This document shows, piece by piece, positions 7,905 through 16,939 of a stretch of 64,000 nt of DNA (position 1 is the stretch's first letter; every line of letters begins with the position of its first letter). Source of the DNA: Alphaproteobacteria bacterium (GTDB lineage: Bacteria; Pseudomonadota; Alphaproteobacteria; Acetobacterales; Acetobacteraceae); assembly GCA_016869735.1 (NCBI GenBank), contig VGDL01000007.1, positions 27,768 through 91,767 of the forward strand, written 5' to 3'. The notes under the pieces were generated by a model. That model did no database searches and was not told where the DNA came from. It worked only from the letters and a program-made list of their open reading frames with translations. Both the position numbers and the translations under genes were made by a program.

Positions 7905-9389
7905 ATGTCTGGGACAGCCTTTGAAATTTTTTGGGATGGGACGCCTACAAATGGCGCCAATCCTTGGATCGATAGCCTCGTCAACGGTGGAGTTTGGCGG
8001 GACTCGCCCGGGCTTGCCTCATCTGGCGGCCCGGTTACGATTTCTTACGCGCTACAGTTCGGCTTCGATCCCTACGAGCTTTTTTATGGATATGCGAGGT
8101 CGTGGAATTCTGAAGAAGGCAACGCCGTCGCAGTGGCGCTCAGCACTTGGGAAGCGGTCGCCAATGTGGATTTTGTTTCTGCACCAACAAGTCAGGCCGA
8201 CGTTTGGTTCTTGTCACTTTATAATTCGCAAATCGGCGATGGTTATCTCGGCTTCAGTGAATCGCCCTGGTTTTCTATTGGAGAGCCCCTCTACTCTGGC
8301 TTCAATAATCAAGTTATCTCTTGGACGAGCGGCGGCCTCGCCCGGGGCGGTTATGGCTTTGCTACCCTTGTTCATGAATTCGGCCATCTTTTGGGCCTAG
8401 CGCATCCACATGATGGCGGGTTTGACTTGGAAGGGAATTTGTTTCCTGGTGTTTCCTCGGTATTTGGTGACTACGGCGATTATGATTTGAACCAATCCAT
8501 CTACACGGTAATGAGTTACAATGATGGTTGGGCAATTCGGTATCCAAACCATTCGGCCATCAATTTTGGATGGACCGCTACACCCATGGCGCTTGATATT
8601 GCCGCCATTCAGTTACTCTACGGAGCCAACACTACCTATGCCTCGAGCAACAATACCTACACACTCCCCACGATGAACAGTTCAGGCACGTTTTGGTCCT
8701 GCATTTGGGATACTGGCGGGTTGGATGTGATCAGCAATGCGGGTTCGTCGCTTGCCAGCATGATCAATCTTAATGCCGCGCCGCTTACGGGCCCAAATGC
8801 CGGGGGATACGTATCCTACGCGCCGACCATCGTCGGCGGCTTTACCATTGCCAATGGTGTCATCATCGAAAATGCCACGGGCGGTTCCGCCAATGACACG
8901 CTTATTGGCAATACAGGGAATCACTTGCTGACCGGCGGTGCAGGTTGGGACAGTTTATCCGGCAGCGCTGGCAATGATACGCTTGATGGTGGTTCGGGCG
9001 CCGATGTGCTTTTTGGCGGTGAAGGTAATGACCGCTTGCTGATTGACAGCACTTGGGACCAGGTGATCGAAAGTCCAGAGGGTGGCGCAGATACCATCGT
9101 TTCTTTGGTCAGTCTTACTATGCCGACTAATATTGAGGCGCTGATCTTAGGTGAGGGCGCTGCGGCCCTTAATCTGATCGGAGGTAATGCTGACGATGTT
9201 CTTGTCGGCAACAGTTTGTCCAATAATCTTTCCGGCGGCGCGGGAAATGATATGTTGGATGGCGGCGCTGGAGATGACACTTTACTAGGGGGCGCAGATA
9301 GCGACTATCTCTTCGGCGGTACTGGAAATGATGTGATCTTCGCTGGTACAACGTCTCTGGCAGATATCTACGCGTTGTTTGCTTCATAG
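7905..9389 (+). CDS. Serralysin-like RTX zinc metalloprotease
   Basis: 494 aa. The zinc site HEFGHLLGLAHPHD (His157, Glu158, His161, His167) and the Met-turn VMSYND (Met203, Tyr205) define a metzincin of the serralysin (M10B) group. After ~residue 325 there are calcium-binding glycine/aspartate nonapeptides in two blocks (~325-376 and ~425-482), for example GGAGNDMLDGGAGDDTL. There is no N-terminal signal peptide; such proteins use a C-terminal signal and a type I secretion system, which is not encoded in this window. Codon and base use look less G+C-rich than the neighbours, and the flanks are AT-rich, which suggests acquisition. The ribosome site is weak (AAAG just before ATG). Confidence 0.88.
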   Translation: MSGTAFEIFWDGTPTNGANPWIDSLVNGGVWRDSPGLASSGGPVTISYALQFGFDPYELFYGYARSWNSEEGNAVAVALSTWEAVANVDFVSAPTSQADVWFLSLYNSQIGDGYLGFSESPWFSIGEPLYSGFNNQVISWTSGGLARGGYGFATLVHEFGHLLGLAHPHDGGFDLEGNLFPGVSSVFGDYGDYDLNQSIYTVMSYNDGWAIRYPNHSAINFGWTATPMALDIAAIQLLYGANTTYASSNNTYTLPTMNSSGTFWSCIWDTGGLDVISNAGSSLASMINLNAAPLTGPNAGGYVSYAPTIVGGFTIANGVIIENATGGSANDTLIGNTGNHLLTGGAGWDSLSGSAGNDTLDGGSGADVLFGGEGNDRLLIDSTWDQVIESPEGGADTIVSLVSLTMPTNIEALILGEGAAALNLIGGNADDVLVGNSLSNNLSGGAGNDMLDGGAGDDTLLGGADSDYLFGGTGNDVIFAGTTSLADIYALFAS

Positions 9390-9502
9390 AATCATCAGAC
9401 ACAAATTGTGTTTTGTCTGGCGCTGTATGTATCAGGCCCTAGGCCTATCTTGGCGCTATCATGCTCTGGCGGGCAATTCGGTACAGGTTTGGTTGCTGAT
9501 GC

Positions 9503-10300
9503 TTAGCCAACCTCCGCGACCTGACGCGGGCGCCAAATCGCATCATGCGTCACGCGCGCGACGGGCCGCGCTGCATCCGCCAGCACCAGCGCATCAATCG
9601 TCACAATCCTATGCCCCTTGCGATCAATATTGCCAGTGATGCGCCCGCGCGCGGTCAGGCTCTCACCAAGCCGCGCTTCGCTGTGAAAGCGCAGCTTGCT
9701 GCCAATGTGAATCCAAGGCCCCAACAAGACATTTTGCGTGAGCAGCCAATTGCACATGCGCAACACCAAGCCCGGATGGGCAAGGCCCTGTTCAGTATAA
9801 AGCGGCGCGGCTTCACGGACATCACGCAAATAATCGGCCAGCACTTGCGGCGTCAGTTCCAGCGCACGTGTTCCAAGCCAAAGCCCGGGTGCAAGGCTTT
9901 CATCACTCGCCTTCGGGCGTGTTTCGGGCGGTGATACGGCTAGCCAATCAGCCAGCGACACTGTCGGCGCAGGCGCCTCGGGCATGCGCGCGAAACCACT
10001 GGCGCAGGCAACACCTTCACTTTCCACGGCCAGCGCCAACCCATCGGCTTCCGGCGTCGCGGTCACAGTGGCCACGCGCCCATCATAAACCGGCTTTTGG
10101 AAGCCTACCGCAATCTCCCCCCGGCGCAGGAAATCGCGCCCCCATCGCTCCACCGCCGGGTGGCAGCAATAGGCAAACACCTCCACCCCCGGCACCAGCC
10201 CGCCGGTGAAGCCAAAGCGCTGCGCGGTCGCATCATCATGAATGCGGTTTTCGGAAGCGTGCGAGAGGTTATAGGCCTCTACCCGAAAGGTCATGCTCAT
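9503..10300 (-). CDS. MaoC/hotdog-fold domain protein
   Basis: 265 aa. The N-terminal half reads like a hotdog-fold hydratase or thioesterase (YNLSHASENRIHDDATAQ, then FGFTGGLVPGVEVFAY), and the second half repeats a related fold (IGSKLRFHSEARLGESLTARGRI). Two ATGs two codons apart are possible (10300 and 10294). Proteins of this kind act on acyl-CoA or acyl-ACP, but I cannot name a substrate. It stands alone between the RTX gene (convergent) and the transporter run upstream. Confidence 0.6.
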   Translation of the reverse strand: MSMTFRVEAYNLSHASENRIHDDATAQRFGFTGGLVPGVEVFAYCCHPAVERWGRDFLRRGEIAVGFQKPVYDGRVATVTATPEADGLALAVESEGVACASGFARMPEAPAPTVSLADWLAVSPPETRPKASDESLAPGLWLGTRALELTPQVLADYLRDVREAAPLYTEQGLAHPGLVLRMCNWLLTQNVLLGPWIHIGSKLRFHSEARLGESLTARGRITGNIDRKGHRIVTIDALVLADAARPVARVTHDAIWRPRQVAEVG

Positions 10301-10352
10301 GGTCTGATGAGTGCATCACGATCACCACAGGCCCGCAACCTAGGAACACGCC

Positions 10353-11216
10353 CTATTTCCTGGCCGGCCAAGCGAGCACCAGGCCACCCACCGTAATCAA
10401 AACGCACCCAAACAACGCCCCAAGCCCCGGCCAGCGGTCAAACATCACCGCATCCAAGGCAAGCGCGAAGGCAATGCGCGCATAATGCCAGGGCGCCAGG
10501 GCCGAGATCTCTGCCCGCCGCACCGCGCCGGCCAGAAAAAGCAAGGCTGCCGTCTGCAACAGGGTATAGATCACAACCAGGCCCCAGGTAAGCAGATCGG
10601 GGCTCTGCCACAGCACCAGCATGGCGGGCGCCAATATCACCACGCCCATCAGCGCGCCTTGGGTTGTGATGTCTTCCGCACCCGCGACATCACGAATGCG
10701 TCGCGCCATGACCTGATAGGTGGCGTAAGAAAGCGCAGAGGCAACGGGGATCGCGGCATACCAGGTGAAAAGCTCTCCGCCCGGGCGCACCACCACCAGC
10801 ATTCCGGCAAAGCCAAGCAGCACGGCAATCCAGCGCCGCGTGGTGACTTGTTCCTTTAGCCAAACGGCGCCAAGTGCTGCCAGGATCACCGGCGCTGTGA
10901 AACCAAGCGCGGCGGCTTCCGTGATCGGCACCAGCCAATAGCCAATCACGCCAAGCGTGGTGGAAAAGATCAGCATCGCGCCGGTCATGCGCTGCGCCCA
11001 GGGCCGCGCGGGTAAGGCGATGCGCGTGATAGTGGCAAGCGGCGCGGGCTTCACCATGGTCAGCGCCATCACGGAAGCCAGCACCAGGGCTGAACGCAAA
11101 AACGTGATTTCAAACGGGTGCAGGCTTTCCGCCAAAACCCTCGCCAGCGCATAGCCAAGCGCGTAGAGTGCTGTGCTCGCCAGCGTAAAAAGTACCGCGA
11201 TGGCGTAGGGCGACAT
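10353..11216 (-). CDS. EamA/DMT-family transporter
   Basis: 287 aa with about ten hydrophobic segments arranged as two EamA repeats: one from the N-terminus to ~residue 135 (ending LLGFAGMLVVVRPGG), the other from ~145 to the end (LITVGGLVLAWPARK). It belongs to the drug/metabolite transporter superfamily, inner membrane. Substrate not predictable. It lies 3 bases downstream of the TRIC-family gene and 6 bases further from the MFS gene, so the three (11871-13106, 11220-11864, 10353-11216) likely form one minus-strand operon. Confidence 0.8.
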   Translation of the reverse strand: MSPYAIAVLFTLASTALYALGYALARVLAESLHPFEITFLRSALVLASVMALTMVKPAPLATITRIALPARPWAQRMTGAMLIFSTTLGVIGYWLVPITEAAALGFTAPVILAALGAVWLKEQVTTRRWIAVLLGFAGMLVVVRPGGELFTWYAAIPVASALSYATYQVMARRIRDVAGAEDITTQGALMGVVILAPAMLVLWQSPDLLTWGLVVIYTLLQTAALLFLAGAVRRAEISALAPWHYARIAFALALDAVMFDRWPGLGALFGCVLITVGGLVLAWPARK

Positions 11217-11219
11217 TGC

Positions 11220-11864
11220 TTATCGTTCGTCCGGGTAATCTCGGCCAGGGCGGGCCTTATAGGTCGGCATGGACCAGCCGCGCAGAATGGCCGCACCGCG
11301 CAGCGCGAAACCGGCAAGCGCGCCAATGGGTAGCGCGATATCTCGCGGCAGCCCGGCAAGGATCAACGCAACGAACATGGCCGCACCAAAAGCCGCCGCG
11401 GTGGCGTAGATTTCTCGGCGCAGGATCAGCGGCAATTCCGCGCAAATGGTATCACGCAAGATGCCGCCGGCGGTTGCAGTGATGGTGCCCATCAGGATCG
11501 CAACCCAGGGGTCCGCGCCCCAACGCAAGGCTGCTTCAGCGCCGAGCACCGCGAAAATGCCAAGGCCAACCGCATCGGCCCAAATCAGTGCAACGAAGCG
11601 GCGTTCCACCAGATGCGCGGTGAAGAACACCAGAAGCGCAACCCCCGCCGCCAGCAGCACCATCCCCGGCGCCTTCAGCCAAAAGACCGGCGCGCCCAGA
11701 ATCAAATCCCGCATTGTGCCGCCACCAAAGGCAGTGACGCAGGCAATCAGGATAAACCCCACGGGATCAAGCTGCTTGCGGGATGCACTCAATGCCCCCG
11801 AAGCCGCCACCACCGCCACCGCTATCCAGGAGGATAAGGCCACCCCTTCATCAAAGGCGCTCAC
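11220..11864 (-). CDS. Trimeric intracellular cation channel (TRIC) family membrane protein (YicG-like)
   Basis: 214 aa, about seven hydrophobic helices in two repeats, with the signature glycine-rich stretch FGGGTMRDLILG (~residues 46-57) and its counterpart ATAGGILRDTICAELPLIL (~132-150). Prokaryotic TRIC homologues (formerly UPF0126) are homotrimeric potassium-permeable channels of the inner membrane. Middle gene of a tight three-gene transporter cluster. Confidence 0.85.
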   Translation of the reverse strand: MSAFDEGVALSSWIAVAVVAASGALSASRKQLDPVGFILIACVTAFGGGTMRDLILGAPVFWLKAPGMVLLAAGVALLVFFTAHLVERRFVALIWADAVGLGIFAVLGAEAALRWGADPWVAILMGTITATAGGILRDTICAELPLILRREIYATAAAFGAAMFVALILAGLPRDIALPIGALAGFALRGAAILRGWSMPTYKARPGRDYPDER

Positions 11865-11870
11865 TTCGGG

Positions 11871-13106
11871 TTATTCCGCAGCAACCGCGCGTGCCTTCGC
11901 GGCATTGCTGCTGGCCCGCGCCCCGCCCGCACAAAGCAGCGAAAGCCCGAGCAGCCCCGCCACCACCGGCAGCACCAGCACCGGATAGCCCATATCAATC
12001 AGAAACCCGAGCGGGACCGGCGTGATGGCGCCGCCCAGCGGCAGGCCGGAGGAGACAAAGCCAAACACCTTGCCGATCTGCCCCGGCGGGCAGGCATCTT
12101 TCAGCATCACATCACGCGGGGTGCGCGACGCCCCCATGGCGAGGCCAGCCAGCAGCCCGACCCCAGGCAGGGCAATTTCCGGCATGGCGACCAGCCCCAG
12201 CACCAGGAACATCGCCATGGCGAAAAGCGTCAGGATGGTCATGAAGGCCATGATCCCGCGGCCCTTGGCGCGGTCCACAAACCAGCCGCCGATCAGCGTG
12301 CCGCCGGTGGCGCCGGCCATATAGCCCGTCAGCACCATCGAAGCCGTCGCGATGGGCGTCACCCAAAGCTTGCCCAGCACGGTGATGACAAAAGCCTGAA
12401 TGCCCGACCCGGCCGCGGCCGAGAGCAGGAAGAAGGCGAAAAACAGCAGCATAGGGCGAGAAAGCAGCAATTCGCGCCCGCTCTGCCCCGCTTCCTCGGC
12501 GGTTTTAGGCTTGGCCTGGTCTTTCAAAATACGGCTTTGCAGCAGAATGGCGCCCACCACCGGCACACCGAGCAGGCCCAGCAGCAAAAGCGCTTCCCGC
12601 CAGCCCATCACCAGCAACAGAAGGGCGACGATGGGGGGTGCCAGGGCAAAGCCCAGATTGCCGGTGAAGGTATGCATGGCAAAGGCGCGGCCCATGCGGT
12701 CCTGCCGGATGCTGCCAGCCAAAATGGCGTAATCCGCCGGGTGGATCACGCTATTGCCAACTCCGGACAGGATCGCGAGCAACCACAGCGCCCAAACCCC
12801 CGGCGCGAAGGCCATGGCGGAGATGGCCAGCGCCATGATCAGCGTCCCACCCACCAGAAAGGGCCTGGCGCCGTAGCGGTCCACCGCGAAGCCGACCGGG
12901 GTTTGCAACAGCGCGGTGGTGCCGCTCATGAGCGCGACAGCCAAGCCCAATTCGGCATAGGAAGCGCCGAATTCCTCGCGCCAGACCAGAAACAGCGGCG
13001 GCAGGCACAGCATGTAGAAATGGGACAGGAAATGCCCGGTACCGATCAGGGCAATGATCCTGGCATCCTGCCCCGCCCCTGGGGCATCGTCAGTTGTGGC
13101 GCTCAT
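11871..13106 (-). CDS. Major facilitator superfamily transporter
   Basis: 411 aa with twelve predicted hydrophobic segments. The loop after helix 2 holds the MFS motif FAVDRYGARPFLVGG (~residues 73-87). Helix 1 begins GTGHFLSHFYMLCLPPLF, as in fosmidomycin-resistance-like or sugar-type MFS efflux proteins. First gene of the minus-strand transporter cluster. The ~190-base gap to sdhC on the right probably contains both divergent promoters; I see no confident motif there. Confidence 0.8.
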   Translation of the reverse strand: MSATTDDAPGAGQDARIIALIGTGHFLSHFYMLCLPPLFLVWREEFGASYAELGLAVALMSGTTALLQTPVGFAVDRYGARPFLVGGTLIMALAISAMAFAPGVWALWLLAILSGVGNSVIHPADYAILAGSIRQDRMGRAFAMHTFTGNLGFALAPPIVALLLLVMGWREALLLLGLLGVPVVGAILLQSRILKDQAKPKTAEEAGQSGRELLLSRPMLLFFAFFLLSAAAGSGIQAFVITVLGKLWVTPIATASMVLTGYMAGATGGTLIGGWFVDRAKGRGIMAFMTILTLFAMAMFLVLGLVAMPEIALPGVGLLAGLAMGASRTPRDVMLKDACPPGQIGKVFGFVSSGLPLGGAITPVPLGFLIDMGYPVLVLPVVAGLLGLSLLCAGGARASSNAAKARAVAAE

Positions 13107-13293
13107 TGAGCCCTGCGGCCCCTGTCAAATTAGGCTTTGAAACTGCGCCTGGGTGACCAATTCGTCAATCTTTCGCCGCCACAATGGCGCCGCGCCGCAG
13201 GATTTGACGCTACCCGATGCGGCACTTAGAAAGACAGGCGCAAGTTCGCCGGCGCGGCCACCGCGCGGAGTCGAAACGCTGGAGTTTAGGTTG

Positions 13294-13731
13294 ATGGCAA
13301 GGATTAAAGATGCGCGGGAAGCGGCCATGGTTGGCTGCCGTTCCGATGGTACGCTGACGCGCCGGCCTTTGTCGCCGCATTTGCAAGTCTATGACATGAT
13401 GCAAATGACGAGCCTGCTGTCCATTCTGCACCGCATTTCTGGTGTGGCATGGTGCGGTGGGCTTTTGCTGTTGTCCTGGTGGCTGATTGCGGCTGGCACG
13501 GGGCAAGGCGCCTTTGCGGCCGCGCAGTGGTTCTTCGGGTCCTTCCTCGGCTGGGTGGTGCTTTTGGGGCTGACAGTCGCTGCCTGGTATCACACTTGCG
13601 CCGGCATCCGGCATTTGTTCTGGGATGCGGGTAAGGGCTTCGCCATGGAAGATGCCTATCGTTCCGGGCGCATGGTGGTGATCGGCACGGCGGTGCTTTC
13701 CGTGATCACCTTTCTGCTGATCCTGATCTGA
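13294..13731 (+). CDS. sdhC: Succinate dehydrogenase cytochrome b556 subunit SdhC
   Basis: 145 aa, three membrane helices. The signature RPLSPHLQVYDMMQMTSLLSI with HRISGVAW is visible at residues ~25-53, and the haem-ligand region YHTCAGIRHLFWD at ~98-110. SdhC anchors complex II in the inner membrane and shares haem b and the quinone site with SdhD. I start at 13294, with GGAG 9 bases upstream; the open frame to 13153 has no support, and Met12 is an alternative. First gene of sdhCDAB. Confidence 0.93.
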   Translation: MARIKDAREAAMVGCRSDGTLTRRPLSPHLQVYDMMQMTSLLSILHRISGVAWCGGLLLLSWWLIAAGTGQGAFAAAQWFFGSFLGWVVLLGLTVAAWYHTCAGIRHLFWDAGKGFAMEDAYRSGRMVVIGTAVLSVITFLLILI

Positions 13732-13743
13732 AGGGGCATCATC

Positions 13744-14142
13744 ATGGCTGAAGATAGCGCCTCCATCCGTTCGCTCCGCAGCCCGCTTGGGCGCGTGCGT
13801 GGCATGGGCTCCGCCAAGGGCGGCACGCATCATTGGTGGATGCAGCGCATGACCTCCATCGCGCTGCTGCCGCTTTCGATCTGGTTGATCTTCTCCCTGG
13901 CCGGTTTGGCGGGCGCCGAATATGCGGTGGTGCTGGAATGGATCGGCAATACCTTCAATGCGGTCTTGCTGCTGGCTTTCCTGACGGCGGCGTTTCATCA
14001 TGCGGCGGCAGGTTTACAAGTGGTGATCGAGGATTATGTGCGTGATGAGTTGAAGCGCTTTGCGGCGATTTGCGCGGTTAATGGGCTTGCCGTGCTGCTT
14101 TGGCTGGCTGCAAGCCTGAGCGTTTTGCGCATCGCGCTTTGA
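13744..14142 (+). CDS. sdhD: Succinate dehydrogenase membrane anchor SdhD
   Basis: 132 aa with three hydrophobic helices. RSPLGRVRGMGSAKGGTHHWWMQRMTS (split here: RSPLGRVRGMG at ~11-21, HHWWMQRMTSIAL at ~30-42) and AFHHAAAGLQVVIEDYV (~83-99) are typical of alphaproteobacterial SdhD; the second stretch holds the haem-ligating histidine. Begins 12 bases after sdhC and 67 before sdhA. Confidence 0.92.
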   Translation: MAEDSASIRSLRSPLGRVRGMGSAKGGTHHWWMQRMTSIALLPLSIWLIFSLAGLAGAEYAVVLEWIGNTFNAVLLLAFLTAAFHHAAAGLQVVIEDYVRDELKRFAAICAVNGLAVLLWLAASLSVLRIAL

Positions 14143-14209
14143 ATTTTGGTTGAGGAATAATGCGGGTCCGGGGCGTATTCCCCGCCGCTTGGCAGGATGA
14201 GATGAAGCA

Positions 14210-16021
14210 ATGAATGCGATCAGCAAGCCTTCCAATGGCGCCTATCGGATTGTGGACCACACCTATGATGTGGTGGTGGTGGGCGCTGGTGGCGCCGGGT
14301 TGCGCGCCACTTTCGGCATGGGCGCGGCGGGGCTGAAGACCGCCTGCATCACCAAGGTCTTCCCAACGCGCAGCCACACCGTCGCAGCCCAGGGCGGCAT
14401 TGGCGCCGCGCTTGGCAATATGGGCGAAGATGATTGGCGCTGGCACATGTATGACACCGTGAAGGGGTCTGACTGGCTGGGCGACCAGGACGCCATTGAA
14501 TATATGTGCCGCGAAGCCATCCCGGCCGTGATCGAACTTGAACATTACGGCGTGCCCTTCAGCCGCACCGAAGATGGCCGCATCTATCAGCGCCCCTTTG
14601 GCGGGCATATGCAGGATTACGGCAAGACCCCCGCGATGCGCGCCTGTGCCGCTGCTGACCGCACCGGCCACGCCATTCTGCACACGCTTTATCAGCAATC
14701 CTTGAAGCATGGCTGCGAGTTCTTCGTTGAATACATCGCGCTTGACTTGATCATGGATGATGAAGGTGTCTGCCGCGGTGTCACCGCCTGGTGCCTGGAA
14801 GATGGGTCCATCCATCGCTTCCGCGCGCAAAGCGTGGTGTTGGCAACGGGTGGTTATGGTCGCGCCTATTTCTCCTGCACATCAGCCCATACCTGCACGG
14901 GCGATGGTGGCGGGATGGTGCTGCGCGCTGGCTTGCCGCTGCAGGATCAGGAATTCGTGCAATTCCACCCGACGGGGATTTACGGTGCGGGGTGCCTGAT
15001 CACGGAAGGCGCGCGCGGTGAAGGTGGCTATCTGACCAATTCGGAAGGCGAGCGTTTCATGGAACGCTATGCGCCGACGGCCAAGGATTTGGCGAGCCGT
15101 GACGTTGTCTCCCGCGCCATGTCCATGGAAATCCGCGAAGGCCGCGGCGTGGGTAAGGACAAGGACCACATCCATCTGCATCTGGAACACCTTGGTGCCG
15201 AAATCCTGCATGAACGCCTGCCGGGGATTTCGGAAACCGCGAAGATTTTCTCGGGCGTGGATGTGACAAAGGAACCCATCCCCATCCTGCCGACCGTGCA
15301 TTACAATATGGGCGGCATCCCGACCAACATCCACACCGAAGTGCTGAACCCGACAGCAAAGGATCAGGACCGCGTGGTGCCTGGCCTGATGGCGGTGGGT
15401 GAAGCGGCGTGCGTTTCCGTCCATGGCGCCAATCGCTTAGGCACGAATTCGCTGCTCGATCTCGTGGTGTTTGGTCGTGCGGCGGCGCATCGTGCCGCCG
15501 AGACCATCAAGCCCGGTGCTTCTCAGCCGCCGCTGCCGCCGAAAGCAGGTGAGTCCAGCCTGGATCGCTTTGATCGCGTGCGCCATGCCAAGGGCGGCAC
15601 CAATGTGGCCGAACTTCGCCTTGCCATGCAGCGCACCATGCAGACCCATGCGGCGGTTTTCCGTACCTCGGAACTGCTCAAGGAAGGTGTGGAAAAGATG
15701 GCGCAGGTCGCGGGCAGCTATGGCGATATCAAAATCGCTGATCGCAGCCTGATCTGGAATAGCGATCTGGTGGAAGCGCTTGAGCTTGATAACCTGATCG
15801 GCAATGCGATCACCACGGTTGTCGGCGGCGAAGCCCGCAAGGAAAGCCGCGGCGCCCATGCGCATGAGGATTTCCCCGATCGCGACGACGACAATTGGAT
15901 GAAGCACACGCTGGCTTGGGTGAATGACAAGCGCGAGGTCAAGCTTGATTATCGCGATGTGAAGATGCGCACGCTGACCAATGAAGTGCAGGTCTTCCCC
16001 CCCAAGGCACGCGTTTACTAG
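14210..16021 (+). CDS. sdhA: Succinate dehydrogenase flavoprotein subunit SdhA
   Basis: 603 aa, standard length. Oxidises succinate to fumarate in the TCA cycle at the cytoplasmic face. The FAD dinucleotide motif [12 protein letters not shown] (~22-33) is followed by [10 protein letters not shown], whose His56 carries the covalent [24 protein letters not shown] and [19 protein letters not shown] give the substrate site. The C-terminus ([17 protein letters not shown]) is canonical. It serves as the in-window reference for the aberrant flavoprotein at 25476. Confidence 0.97.
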   Translation: MNAISKPSNGAYRIVDHTYDVVVVGAGGAGLRATFGMGAAGLKTACITKVFPTRSHTVAAQGGIGAALGNMGEDDWRWHMYDTVKGSDWLGDQDAIEYMCREAIPAVIELEHYGVPFSRTEDGRIYQRPFGGHMQDYGKTPAMRACAAADRTGHAILHTLYQQSLKHGCEFFVEYIALDLIMDDEGVCRGVTAWCLEDGSIHRFRAQSVVLATGGYGRAYFSCTSAHTCTGDGGGMVLRAGLPLQDQEFVQFHPTGIYGAGCLITEGARGEGGYLTNSEGERFMERYAPTAKDLASRDVVSRAMSMEIREGRGVGKDKDHIHLHLEHLGAEILHERLPGISETAKIFSGVDVTKEPIPILPTVHYNMGGIPTNIHTEVLNPTAKDQDRVVPGLMAVGEAACVSVHGANRLGTNSLLDLVVFGRAAAHRAAETIKPGASQPPLPPKAGESSLDRFDRVRHAKGGTNVAELRLAMQRTMQTHAAVFRTSELLKEGVEKMAQVAGSYGDIKIADRSLIWNSDLVEALELDNLIGNAITTVVGGEARKESRGAHAHEDFPDRDDDNWMKHTLAWVNDKREVKLDYRDVKMRTLTNEVQVFPPKARVY

Positions 16022-16032
16022 GAGCCGGCAAG

Positions 16033-16815
16033 ATGGCCACTTTCACCCTGCCCAAGAATTCGACCGTCGGCACTGGCAAGACGCATAAGGCGCCGGCTGG
16101 TGCGAAGAAGGTCAAGAATTTCAAAATCTATCGCTGGGACCCGGATTCTGGCGAAAACCCGCGCAACGACACTTACGAAATTGATCTTGACCAATGCGGC
16201 CCGATGGTGCTGGACGCGCTGATCAAGATCAAGAATGAAGTGGACAGCACGCTGACCTTCCGGCGTTCCTGCCGTGAGGGGATTTGCGGCTCCTGCTCCA
16301 TGAATATTGATGGGCTGAATACGCTGGCTTGCTTGAAGCCCATCGATGAAGTGAAGGGCGATGTCCGCATCAACCCGCTGCCGCATATGCCGGTGGTGAA
16401 GGATCTAGTGCCGGATTTGTCGCAGATTTACGCGCAGCTCCGCAGCGTCGAGCCCTGGCTGAAATCAGACACGCCGCCGCCCCCGGATGCTGAACGCCTG
16501 CAATCCAAGGAAGAACGCGCGAAGCTGGATGGGCTTTGGGAGTGCATTCTGTGCTTCTGCTGCTCAACATCTTGCCCGTCCTATTGGTGGAATGGCGATC
16601 GGTATCTGGGCCCGGCGGTGTTGCTGCAAGCCTATCGCTGGATTGCAGATTCGCGTGATGAAGCAACAGGGGAACGCTTGGACAATCTGGAAGACCCCTT
16701 CCGGCTGTATCGCTGCCACACCATCATGAATTGCACGCGCACTTGCCCCAAGGGCCTCAACCCCGCTGAGGCGATTGGGGAGATCAAGAAGCTGATGGTG
16801 GAACGCCAGGGCTGA
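16033..16815 (+). CDS. sdhB: Succinate dehydrogenase iron-sulfur subunit SdhB
   Basis: 260 aa. Carries electrons from SdhA to quinone. The plant-ferredoxin-type 2Fe-2S ligands are in [21 protein letters not shown] (~residues 79-98). [17 protein letters not shown] and [17 protein letters not shown] supply the 4Fe-4S and 3Fe-4S centres. The N-terminus is a lysine-rich extension of ~30 residues, common in the family. Last gene of the operon, followed by a strong intrinsic terminator. Confidence 0.96.
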   Translation: MATFTLPKNSTVGTGKTHKAPAGAKKVKNFKIYRWDPDSGENPRNDTYEIDLDQCGPMVLDALIKIKNEVDSTLTFRRSCREGICGSCSMNIDGLNTLACLKPIDEVKGDVRINPLPHMPVVKDLVPDLSQIYAQLRSVEPWLKSDTPPPPDAERLQSKEERAKLDGLWECILCFCCSTSCPSYWWNGDRYLGPAVLLQAYRWIADSRDEATGERLDNLEDPFRLYRCHTIMNCTRTCPKGLNPAEAIGEIKKLMVERQG

Positions 16816-16832
16816 CCAGCCCCAACTCCATG

Positions 16833-16870
16833 AAAGCCGCGCAGCCCCAGGCCAGCGCGGCTTTTTCTTT
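16833..16870 (+). terminator. Rho-independent terminator of sdhCDAB
   Basis: AAAGCCGCGC (16833-16842) pairs with GCGCGGCTTT (16855-16864), a 10-bp stem with a 12-base loop. The stem runs into a T-rich tract (TTTTTCTTT). It lies 17 bases after the sdhB stop. Confidence 0.85.
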
Positions 16871-16939
16871 GCAAAACCCCTGGCATTGGATGCCAAAGCC
16901 GCGTTAACCTCCCCCCACAAGATCAATCGGGAGGCTGGC

